A DNA stretch of 64,000 nt from Byssothecium circinans (taxonomy: Eukaryota > Ascomycota > Dothideomycetes > Pleosporales > Massarinaceae). Below the pieces are notes generated by a model that worked only from the letters and a program-made list of their open reading frames with translations, was not told the origin of the DNA and made no database searches. The DNA lies in assembly GCA_010015675.1 (NCBI GenBank), contig ML976986.1, positions 672,841-736,840 of the forward strand. The letters run 5' to 3'. This document shows, piece after piece, positions 1 through 9,196 of this stretch (position 1 is the stretch's first letter; every line of letters begins with the position of its first letter). Both the position numbers and the translations under genes were made by a program.

Positions 1-330
1 GGTGGTGTGGGCGGTTCGGTGGTGCTTTACGTTAATATAGACAATAATAATAATAAAGTTAAGTAAGTTAGTATTACTAAGGAAAAGTAGCTATCTTAAT
101 AGTATAGCTGTCCTAATAGTGCTTTACGTTATCTATATTTAAAAGTTTAGCTTAATAGCTCTAGTATTTAAATTATTATTAAAGGTTGAGCCTTTAGTTT
201 TCTACTAAGCAAATTTTAGCGCGCTTGGTAGTGCTTTACGTTATAGTTTTAGTATTCTTGCTTTCTAAAACTCGTTTTGTTGGAAAACTCGCTTATTAGC
301 TGCCGTACAAGGTCACGTGCGAGCTAATAG
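1..330. repeat. AT-rich, repeat-like window edge
   Basis: This stretch is far richer in A and T than the rest of the window and has no convincing reading frame. The 13-mer GTGCTTTACGTTA occurs three times in the same orientation, at 22-34, 119-131 and 231-243, each followed by TA-rich sequence. Many short TTAATAG/CTAATAG-like words recur. Such tracts in filamentous ascomycetes are commonly remnants of transposons mutated by repeat-induced point mutation (RIP); that origin is inferred here. From about 331 to 613 the composition returns to normal, and this part is the 3' flank of the next gene. Confidence 0.5.
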
Positions 331-613
331 ACCTGAAGTTACGAAGACTTGATGAAAGACTTTGAAAAGTCCTATTAGACCTTAAAACAAACAGCCTGTT
401 CTCGAAATTGGAAGAGATGTTCAATTGCTGACATATTATAAAAACATATACGAGGAGCGCTCGCTGCAGCTCATACTTTACACAACTCTTCTCGAATGCA
501 ACGATCCATGGTCCTCAATCCAACGCCTATCTGATCCAGCTCAACCCGATCCAGGACCTGTTCCACAAGGCCGAAAACGCCGAACAACCGCTAATCCAAT
601 CAAAAAAAAACTC

Positions 614-3600
614 TTACACCCAAAACAACCACTTAACAATCCTCCAAAAGAACCCAAAAACTCTCGCAAACGCCCCACCAACCGTAACAGTGAGCCAGGC
701 AAACCACATCACACCAAGCAGCATCCATTCCACCATCGTCCATCCCAGCCGTCGAACCCACCTCATCCTGCGTCTTCTTATCCTCAGCATGCGATCGATC
801 TCATCGGTGACCTGTTTGACCGTAAGCGGCGCCGAGCTAGACACCTCACTCGTGACTGCGACGGCTTCATCGCCGCTGCTTCGCACGCGCGGAAAGAGAT
901 CAGACTCAATTTGCGACCTGAGGTTGGTGATGAGGGATGTGAGTTCTGAGACTATGCCATCACGGAATGTGGTTGCGGAGGCTTCGAGCGCTGATGTGGT
1001 GGATTCGATGTTGTTGACGAGAAGCCGGGCAGCGAGGACGTGTTCCTCCTTCTTAGGCACAGGATAGAGTTGCGCATTCGCTGTTTCGGCCGCACGTTTG
1101 AGGAAAACTGGAGGTTCGCGCACTTCTAGGGCCCTGTCACCGAGCGACTTCGCTTTGACACCAGAACAGAGGAAGAGAGCGCGGACACGAGCAATGTCTG
1201 CTGATGTGACGACGGTTGATGCGATCCTGCGACGGATCACGTTGCCATTCTCGTCTGTAATGCTCCAGTGGCGTTTCCCCTCGAGCTTGGGGCGGGAAGG
1301 CGTGCGCTCCATGTCACCTTGGGCGAGAGCCGTGACAGGAAGTCCGCCTAGGCCAACACCGCCGGGATGAGCAAGGACTCTGCTGATACGGTCTTGACCT
1401 CTTGTCTCTTTGGAGGAGATCTTGCTCAAATCCATCGGCGGTGGTGCTAGCTGACCAAAGCGTGATGGACGGTTATCCGCGCGCTCTCGCGCCTGGCGAG
1501 TAACATGATCGGAGATGTATGGGTCGGTGGTGTACCCATCATCTTCTTCAATCTTTTGCTGGTGGGGCGAGCGGAAGGAAGGTAGTTCAAGGTGATAGTG
1601 ACCAGTCTTTCTGGAAGTTGTGCTGCCCATCGTCTCTGCAGTTGTACTGCGAGCAAAGTTGGGTCGATACTTCTGTTCCTGCTTTGTAGCGTCATTGTCG
1701 GCAGCTTCATCAGGGGCTGCATCACAATCCAACCCAGCCTCTGTATCCGAATTGTCGAGTGGCCGGTCTTTGCGAAAGATGAATTCTTGGACTTTGGAAC
1801 CCTCATGCTTGACGCCCTTGAAAAAGCGTGTGACAGCTGAATGCGGTTCCTTTATTGGACTTTGGAGACTGTTAACGCTTTCGTTCTTACGGTGACCCAG
1901 CAGATTTTTGACTGTGCCAGGAGCTGCTAAAATCGCCGCTCCAATGCCTGTGCCATCATCGGCGTCTTCGCTGGCTTGTCGCGAGCTTTGTCTCTTGTCA
2001 GAACTTGCGGAATCTGGTGCTGGGTTCTGTTCGTGCTTATGATGGTGCTTGTTCTCATCTGAGCGGAAGATGTCCAACTTGCTCTTCTTAGATTTCCTAA
2101 AAGATCCAGCCCGACTCACTGCAGGTGAAAGATCGCCACTGTTATGGGGAAACTGTCGCTGGTGAAGTGGAGTACTCGGAGCAGTGCTACCTTCGAACGA
2201 AGACCTGGATTCCATAGTGCCGTCTAAATTGGGACCGACTCGAATCATTGGCGGAGATTTCAGCTCCATGTCAGTATTTGTCTTGACAGGCCAATTAGAG
2301 GATTCTGGGACGTCCAAAGAACTTCGTACGGATCCACCAGCGTCACCATATTCCCTTCCCCATTTATCGGGTGTGTCTGGGGTAAAGACGGCTGGCGACT
2401 TTGATTTCAGCTGCGTTTCTTGAGCCTCTTTCTCCATTAATTGCCTCATACTGAGCTCAAGTTGTGCGGCATCTTTATTGAGGTCTGACAATTTATGCCA
2501 CTTGCGTTGCCGATGCCTTCCAGTATCAGGGTCTGAATCAGACGAATCCGAATCGCGTCCCGTATGGTGTCCATGGATGAGTTTGCCATGCTTCTTGTGC
2601 TTCGGACTCTCCGCGCGAAAAGTAGGTAACAGCCTCCTTTTGCGGCCGCGATCGCTAGCCGTCTCGCTTTCATCTCCAGTCGCAGGATCAGCTGTCATGA
2701 CGGGTACTCCATCGATCCAGCTTCTCCTCCTCTTTTCTGGATACTCTTTACTTGGACGTGCTTGCAGGAAGTTTTGCTGCCTTGGAGGCTCCTTTGGCGG
2801 AAATATCTTGAATCCGTAGCGATCCTCGATCATTGCCTTATTATGACCCAGCTCCATCCAGTATGCATCTGCTAAGAGCTCTTCAGAAGTGAACATCCAA
2901 GTCATGTGAGATCTTATGGGCTGATTAGTAGCGCTTGGTTCACTTTGTTTCTCCTGGTAGCCAGGCAAAACCACACTGTCCGTCTGTCGGTAGTGAGGAT
3001 ACCTAGCTTCTCTTTCCACTCTATCAACCCAATCCCGCACTTGATCAACGTGTGCGAACTCCTCTGGCTGATGATCCAGTGTCTTCCGCTCGCGGGCTCG
3101 TGTTCTTCGGTTGCGTAGTGATTGAAGAGGGTTGTATTGTCGGCCTAACTCATATCTTTTGCCTGCATATGATGGCACGCGGGTTAGCTGCGCGTGTGGG
3201 CTGCCGGGCATATTATTCGCAGAAACAATAAAATTACCAGGCTCGCTAGAGTCAGGTTTTAACGGGGGTAGTAAATCCAGCAGTCGTAGGTACTCCATTC
3301 TCAACTCGAAGAAATCGCGGGCCTTGTCTCGTCGAGCCAGAGTAGCTTCAGAGGGGACGAAAGGACGCCCTTGAATGTATAACGCTCCGCTACGCTGCAC
3401 CGAGGTGGACATGTGACGTGGTGAGGAGTCTTTTCCACTTGGCGATATATTTCGCGAGTTTCTCCGCTGTTCGTTGAGGTATTGCCTCAAACTGCCACCC
3501 GTGCCCTGGCTATGAAAACTTCCGTCCAGGCCCATCCCAGACGACACCCGAGGCTGTGGAGTGAGCAGTTGGCCCGACGCGAGATTCCGTCTCCGGCTTT

Positions 3601-4246
3601 CGCTCAAGTTCAAAGCCATATTCACAATCTGGTTGGGGTCGATAGCCGCAGGCGATGCTATTGGGGCGGGCTCGACGTCTCTGTCGTGGGCGGTCGATTG
3701 CACGCCCTGCGCACTCCTCCTCTTTGCGACCTGAATGGGGCCGGTGGCCAGTCCATGTATATTCAGCGAATCTGCCCTATAGTTCGACTTCGAGGTGGAT
3801 TGGTCCGTCATCTTAACCTCGCGTGACAAGGGCGAGCTGCTTGCGCCGCTATTTCCACGCCCTATTTTGTCATGATTCCTATGCTCGTCTTGCGCATGGC
3901 CGTATTGCGAAATCCGTTTCCCTTTCGCATCCACAACATATGCACCGTTGTATGACTGCCGAGATCGTGGCCCTCCACCAAAAGTCGAGTCGAGCAGAAA
4001 GCCACCCGACTTCCGATGTCTCTGCTTCCGATGCGCAAAGTCCTCCTCTTCTATTGCGTCGACCGACAACGGGCTTCCATCTTCTCCACCGCTACTATGT
4101 CGGGCTGCAGACAGATTTGCCCGCTGGGACGAGTTGCCTTCCCCATTGTCCTGGTATGCCGAGTTTCGCGAATTCAACGTGTGCGATGACGTTATTGAGG
4201 GTTCGGAGGAGACTGAGGGCTGACCCTCACTGGAAGGGCCCGACAT
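614..4246 (-). CDS. Large disordered protein with C-terminal membrane tail, unknown function
   Basis: A single uninterrupted frame of 1210 residues from a clear ATG at 4244-4246. I do not recognise a named family. Most of the protein is polar, Ser/Arg/Asp-rich and probably disordered. Two more ordered stretches stand out: around residues 305-330 (FFELRMEYLRLLDLLPPLKP) and around 450-490 (MTWMFTSEELLADAYWMELG). The C-terminal 200 residues are more ordered and end in a basic patch (RIRRRRMRWVRR) followed by two hydrophobic segments rich in Trp and Phe that run to the last residue. This suggests a tail-anchored or monotopic membrane protein with a long cytosolic N-terminal region. Length and lack of stops make coding status secure; function is unknown. 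Confidence 0.85.
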   Translation of the reverse strand: MSGPSSEGQPSVSSEPSITSSHTLNSRNSAYQDNGEGNSSQRANLSAARHSSGGEDGSPLSVDAIEEEDFAHRKQRHRKSGGFLLDSTFGGGPRSRQSYNGAYVVDAKGKRISQYGHAQDEHRNHDKIGRGNSGASSSPLSREVKMTDQSTSKSNYRADSLNIHGLATGPIQVAKRRSAQGVQSTAHDRDVEPAPIASPAAIDPNQIVNMALNLSESRRRNLASGQLLTPQPRVSSGMGLDGSFHSQGTGGSLRQYLNEQRRNSRNISPSGKDSSPRHMSTSVQRSGALYIQGRPFVPSEATLARRDKARDFFELRMEYLRLLDLLPPLKPDSSEPGNFIVSANNMPGSPHAQLTRVPSYAGKRYELGRQYNPLQSLRNRRTRARERKTLDHQPEEFAHVDQVRDWVDRVEREARYPHYRQTDSVVLPGYQEKQSEPSATNQPIRSHMTWMFTSEELLADAYWMELGHNKAMIEDRYGFKIFPPKEPPRQQNFLQARPSKEYPEKRRRSWIDGVPVMTADPATGDESETASDRGRKRRLLPTFRAESPKHKKHGKLIHGHHTGRDSDSSDSDPDTGRHRQRKWHKLSDLNKDAAQLELSMRQLMEKEAQETQLKSKSPAVFTPDTPDKWGREYGDAGGSVRSSLDVPESSNWPVKTNTDMELKSPPMIRVGPNLDGTMESRSSFEGSTAPSTPLHQRQFPHNSGDLSPAVSRAGSFRKSKKSKLDIFRSDENKHHHKHEQNPAPDSASSDKRQSSRQASEDADDGTGIGAAILAAPGTVKNLLGHRKNESVNSLQSPIKEPHSAVTRFFKGVKHEGSKVQEFIFRKDRPLDNSDTEAGLDCDAAPDEAADNDATKQEQKYRPNFARSTTAETMGSTTSRKTGHYHLELPSFRSPHQQKIEEDDGYTTDPYISDHVTRQARERADNRPSRFGQLAPPPMDLSKISSKETRGQDRISRVLAHPGGVGLGGLPVTALAQGDMERTPSRPKLEGKRHWSITDENGNVIRRRIASTVVTSADIARVRALFLCSGVKAKSLGDRALEVREPPVFLKRAAETANAQLYPVPKKEEHVLAARLLVNNIESTTSALEASATTFRDGIVSELTSLITNLRSQIESDLFPRVRSSGDEAVAVTSEVSSSAPLTVKQVTDEIDRMLRIRRRRMRWVRRLGWTMVEWMLLGVMWFAWLTVTVGGAFARVFGFFWRIVKWLFWV

Positions 4247-4931
4247 TGTGTGGGTGCCGTCACCTGGTCGCTGCTCGTCGGCGAGGGCGTCGCATGGCTT
4301 CAGGGTGGCTAGTGTGCTGGAAAAAAAGAGAAAGGGAAGATTCCAGTCGTGAGATTGGCGGATTAGTAGCGCGAGTATGATGTATAAAGGTATAGAAGCA
4401 AGACGTGAAAGGGTAGAGAGCGCGCGACAGGGTTGGTGTTTGAGAGTGGAGGTTGTAGGCGCATCTAGTCGGACCCCTGTCGCGCAACGTCAACGGCTTG
4501 TGACAATGCCTTGCGTAACGCGCCAGTTCTGTCCTTCGGCCCGTAGATACATAGTTCAATTTGCAGACCCAAGCCAGTTTCTGAGCGATACATGTCACAT
4601 TCAAGGGTTTGGAGTGACTACGTGTGCTTTTATTGTGTGAACATGTGAGAGCCACGCAGTTGCAGTTCAGTATCATTACTTGAATAGAAAAAACCACCCC
4701 AGGCGCCGATCATATATCCACATGTTGGGTCCGACTGTCCGACTCCAAGTGTACAAAGGTCCCGTTAGGGCTATAATGGAAATCCGGCTACTCAGCGCTC
4801 AAGCTGCGTGCTTCCAATGCTCCTGCTACATGGTAAAGTGGCAGTCAATGCTGAAAAGAACCTCTAATGCCCTCGTAATTGGGGCCAAATCTGAAGTAAA
4901 TATGCAAGCACCCCATTGTTTCTCCGAAAGG
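4247..4931. other. Intergenic, promoter side of the 1210-residue gene
   Basis: Lies between the start of the large membrane-tailed gene and the stop of the phosphatase gene, both on the minus strand. It should contain the promoter of the former and the 3' untranslated region of the latter. I see no gene, RNA or repeat in it; short open frames here show no coding character. Confidence 0.5.
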
Positions 4932-6959
4932 CTATATAGCATGTGCTGTAGTCCCCGCGGCATGCGGAGGTGGCGCTGGCCCGGGTGGGAAGGCTGTCCG
5001 ATCACCCAAGTCGCCGGTTGGCGTGCGTTGGGTGGAACTTAGATTGCCCGGGGGCGGGGGAGTAGGATTCGGTGTGATACCTGGTGGAGGATAGTAGCCA
5101 GTATCCGTAAGCCTTCCCGTAACGGGATTGTATGCTGCCCCTGCGGGTCCAGCAGAGCGTGGCTGCCTTTGTTGCAGCTCATAATTCTCCTCATCTTCGG
5201 ACGAAGAATAGTCGTAATTATCGTGTTGTCGCTGGTTGGCAAACGGACTTGAACCAGGAAGCTGGTTCTTGTATCCGGTGACCTTCTGTGAATAGGTCGA
5301 GTCCATTGTGTCACTCGGTTGTAAACCGAACGGTTCCTGTTGTCGTCGGCGCTGTGATTGGTGTATTTGCTGGCGGAAGACGTTGCCGCCGTGGTCATCG
5401 CCAGCCGCGGTTGGAGCTTCCGACGAGAACCCAGACGCCTCTCCTCGCTCTACATCACTGGGCGCGCGTCTAAAGACGAGATTATCGTCAACCTCCACTT
5501 GTGGAGGTGGGGGGGCTGGTCCGCGCCCCCAGCTTCGAATGGGGTACGCCCGGCCTTTGCGCCAGCTTTCTGATACCGGAGGGAAGTATTGTCGGTAAGA
5601 ACCCCATGCTACGAGAAGACCGAGAAGACTGCCGGAGATAACGTCGAACGGGTGGTGGCGGGCGTCCATGATGCGACTGCCAGCAACCAGCGACGCAGCA
5701 AGCGTCGGCACCGAGACAATGACGGCTTTCCAAACTTCGCCCTTCGAGTCGAGGATGTGCAGCTTGGCAGAGAGGTAGAGAGATAGGTAGAATAGCCCCG
5801 CGAAAGAAACTGTAGCCGTCAGTGTGAATCTCTCGGATCAGATCTGAAGAACGTACCACTGCTATGTGCTGACGGGAAGCTTTTGAACCCATCTTGTATG
5901 ATATACCCGTCTTGCGTCTCACAAATTGCAATAGTCATCATTTCGTACGGACCCTTCTTTCTAATTTCGTCAATGCGGGCTTGTTGAGGATGGCATCTGT
6001 TCTCCGTAAGTAACTTTCCAGAAAGCTTTTCCAGTAGTCGCATACCGAGAAATGAGATCCGGTCGGGGCTTGCCAATGGCATTCTTCAACGACCCTATAC
6101 CGTTATCAGCCCCATATACACCCTATATTCTGACGAATCCGTACCGGTGATGGAGAATGCAGCGCACACGGCGAGCATCAAGCCGAGCAGACCGCAGTTC
6201 AATTCCCATAGTCTGTCTTTGAATCGGTACCTGCCAGTCAAGCGCTTGAGCCCTGCCCGGTTCCCCGGCATCGATGTCTGGTGCGAGAACAGGCCGTCGA
6301 TAACCAGCGTGTATATGAGAATGATGAAGGCAGGAGCGACCACAGCGATCACGCCGGCCAGCATCACCGGCACGCGCTCCTTTTCCGCGAATGGATAGTG
6401 GAGGGTGTAGTTCTCGAGGGCGAATGGCTTTAAGATTGAAGTACGAAGTCAGTCTACATTCTATGTAGTTTGTATAGTGATATTCGTACCTGGTGATAGG
6501 GTTCGATTTTATCGATGATGACGAAGAACCCCAGGAGCGCCCTGCAGATTGGTTAGCCGGACTCGTTGTCTACTTGCACCATGCTCGATAGTTTGGACAT
6601 TTGGAATGCTGGAAGACTGCTGTTGCAGTACTCTCGCGATACAGAAAGATGGGAAATAAATCCGGCGCATCCTCTGTAGAATGTTCCAAGGTAGAGCTGC
6701 TTAGCAACTGCTTTCTTGCTGGTGTAGTATTTCCGACATCGTAGCCGCGAGAGGCACTGGAGGAAGGAGGTCGCGTGTTGCGAAAAGTGCGAAGGGGGCC
6801 TTACAATATGATAACATAGTCGATAATATAACTGCGGTTGAGTTAGCTGTTGACTTTGCTCCTTGCGAATTGCGCAACCTACGAGAAGATGACCCTCTTG
6901 GGGAGGCGCTTCTTGGAGAAAGGCAGGCGCTCAGGGAGCTTGTTATTCCACTCGTTCAT
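4932..6959 (-). CDS. Lipid phosphate phosphatase, PAP2 family (DPP1/LPP1-like)
   Basis: Seven exons, read on the minus strand: 6959-6883, 6831-6805, 6541-6490, 6427-6145, 6094-6046, 5996-5857, 5809-4932; 501 residues. The family removes phosphate from phosphatidic acid and diacylglycerol pyrophosphate in internal membranes. All three PAP2 signature blocks appear once the introns are removed: KNAIGKPRP (about 149-157), PSAH (about 204-207, Ala replacing the usual Gly) and SRIMDARHHPFD (254-265, SR-x5-H-x3-D). Several hydrophobic segments surround them. The cytosolic tail of about 230 residues is Pro/Gln-rich and low complexity, longer than in yeast Dpp1. The start MNEWNNKLPERLPF gives a short cytosolic N-terminus before the first membrane segment. 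Splice sites are all GT-AG and the motif frame is restored only by splicing. Confidence 0.9.
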
Positions 6960-7678
6960 ACTGTGCTACCGCATCCGATACACAGCGCGCTCTTCCGACG
7001 TCCGGAGCTGAAGACTGCAGCTGCTCTAGCCCGCAGACAATGTCGACTTGTGCAGTGAAGGGCAGGGTGGGCCGCGGACGCCAAACGGGGGTAAACGTTT
7101 CTAGGGAAGCGCGGATCCGAAACGAACAGCTCTCGTGGAGAGGCGCGCAAGGGGCAATGGGGGGGAGCAGAGCGGGCGGCGACGCAACGGATGGATGGTG
7201 AAGAAGTCGTCGGGGGCCGTTTCCATCAGCACTTCAAAAGAAGGACAGTGGACGCTGGAGAGCAAAGGTTAACTCAGAGTCTCAGACAGACTCAGCGTGG
7301 CTGAGACTCTGAGAGGGCGCTGACGAGCAGCTCCATGCACGACTAGCCTGTCGCTCTGGGCGAAGCTTGGCTTTCCTGATCTGCCCAGCGCCCATCTTCA
7401 TCAGTAGGCGCCGCAACGGCTGGCGGGAATAGAAGCGCTTGCGAGGCAAATTCAAAATTCACAAGCGCGTCAGAAGGGCCGCACGCGACCAATGTGGGCG
7501 CCGCGTCAACGTTGAAACTTTTGGCAGCGCGTCAACTCCACCGAACCGAAATAGAAATAGATTGATCATTGATGGCTGTGGCGCGGCACATCCCGGAGGG
7601 TTTTAGCTTGCATCTGCTCAACACCATCAATTCTATTTGTGTGTCTCGCGCCCTGTTGATTGGTGAGCACATGCGGCT
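6960..7678. other. Intergenic, phosphatase promoter side
   Basis: This is the upstream region of the PAP2 phosphatase. It is GC-rich near the gene and contains the hairpin at 7273-7313, annotated separately. No gene was seen. Confidence 0.45.
7273..7313. repeat. Perfect 13-bp inverted repeat (hairpin)
   Basis: Left arm CTCAGAGTCTCAG at 7273-7285 and right arm CTGAGACTCTGAG at 7301-7313 are exact reverse complements, separated by 15 bases. The loop itself contains another ACTCAG word. The bases just outside the arms do not pair, so the stem is exactly 13 bp. It lies about 315 bp upstream of the phosphatase start codon. It could be a dimeric transcription-factor site, an RNA hairpin or a miniature transposon relic; the sequence alone does not decide. 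Confidence 0.6.
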
Positions 7679-8374
7679 GTGTCCCTTGTCGGCTTGTTGG
7701 TCCGTCTCTTGGATCTGATATCGCATCCCCCTTGTCGACTGACGTTCTGTGCGGGTGCGGCATGTTTTGGCACCTTGGTAGTGCCGCCGAATGCTCTGCC
7801 AGGGACCAGGGATGTGGAAAGCCCATACGGGAGTACCCGCCTGTACGAATGGGGACCAGAAGATGGGCGAGGCATCTCGACCCCGAGTATTGCACTGACC
7901 GATGTAGCGTACAAGCTGGTAGCGAGCGGATATCGGGTTATGCTTTTTGGTGGGTGGATTTCATCATTCATCAAGTCACACCTTCCTCCACCTTCACTCA
8001 TGCCTTCCATTGATTCCCTCTGTGTCCTCATGGCTTCCTCCACCCCCACTCACGCCTTCCCAACCCAGATTTGTTCGGCCGTGGCTACTCATCCGGGCCA
8101 TCAACCACGACTCATCGGTACGACTCTGCCCTGTATACTTCCCAGATCAGCCTTGTCCGACAACATCCGGAAAGGGGCAGGTAGACTGAAGGAGGTATGG
8201 CTGGTGCTAGGCGAAACGGATCCCATCATTATCGCGAACGAAATGGCAGAAGACGCAAAAGCAACGCTTGGGAAGGATATCGTCCATGTCAAAGTCGTTG
8301 AGGGTGCTGGTCACGAAGTTGCGATTGACCGGGCTAGCGAAATCGTTGAGGTTGTCGAACAGATGCAGCGATAG
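7679..8374 (+). pseudogene. Decayed alpha/beta-hydrolase gene
   Basis: Pieces of an alpha/beta-hydrolase are in order on the plus strand. They are an N-terminal part (YGSTRLYEWGPEDGR, GISTPSIALTDVAYKL), a short part after a likely intron at about 7951-8068 (DLFGRGYSSGPS, HRYDSALYTSQISLV), and the C-terminal part with the acid and histidine regions (VLGETDPIII, VEGAGHEVAIDRASEIVE). Judged against intact relatives as I remember them, the strand before the oxyanion HG is missing at about 7872. The whole middle with the nucleophile elbow (G-x-S-x-G) is missing at about 8180, where the frame also shifts. There is no in-frame ATG for the N-terminal part. The missing segments are nowhere nearby, so splicing cannot rescue them. 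Confidence 0.7.
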
Positions 8375-9196
8375 CTTCAAGATTCATACTATAAAATAAC
8401 AAATACCGACTATCAGCGATTACACGCTGTTTCTACGAATACAATTCGCTTTTGATTGAAGCTGTCAGATAATCCCGCAGTGCTCTACGTTGTGCCTGGC
8501 GGCACATTTGTCCGAGTGATTCACGTTTCACTCGGCCTCATGACAAGATGAAGCGAGCCTTCAAAATATATACGACAACTCACCACTCTATCAAAGCGGC
8601 GGCAAGTAGCAACACTCCACTGCTGACGACCGACGTCGTATCGGGAACTCTGGTTGGCAGGCCTTATTATTCCTCCATCCCTCGTTGAGCGTACACTAGA
8701 TTCTATTAATTGCTGGCTTTCCTTTGTGATTTCTGTATGGCACCGCTAGCTGTCAACGCTACGACGGTTCGATCTACTAACTTTTTGGCCTGCAAAAGAG
8801 TATGTGTTGGAGGCCACGCTGAAGCATGATTCACTGCTGCGCACACTTACAAAGCCTCTGTGGAACAAATCACACGTTGCTCGACACTATCACAACTGCA
8901 GCGTTCTTGCAAGATACGAATGCATACTAGTAAACATAGACTGCATGAACTATTGTACATCTGCTCAAGAAAGTCTAAACCAGCGGGGCTTCTCAAGTCC
9001 CTCGCTCGGCACAGTACCATTAGCCTCTCCAGCGCCTATAAAATGCAAGGCGCTCATTCGTCTCCTATTCCAGAAAAATGATGGTACAAAATGCACATTC
9101 TACCAGACCTCAGACGAGGAACCAGCTGTCGTCTGATCCATATGACTCTGAGTCACCGTCTGAATCCATCTCGTCATCCGAATCTGCAGTCAACCA
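8375..9196. other. Intergenic, between hydrolase relic and RPN2 3' end
   Basis: About 820 bp with no recognisable gene. It should hold the 3' untranslated region of the RPN2 gene and whatever remained of the relic's 3' flank. Confidence 0.4.
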
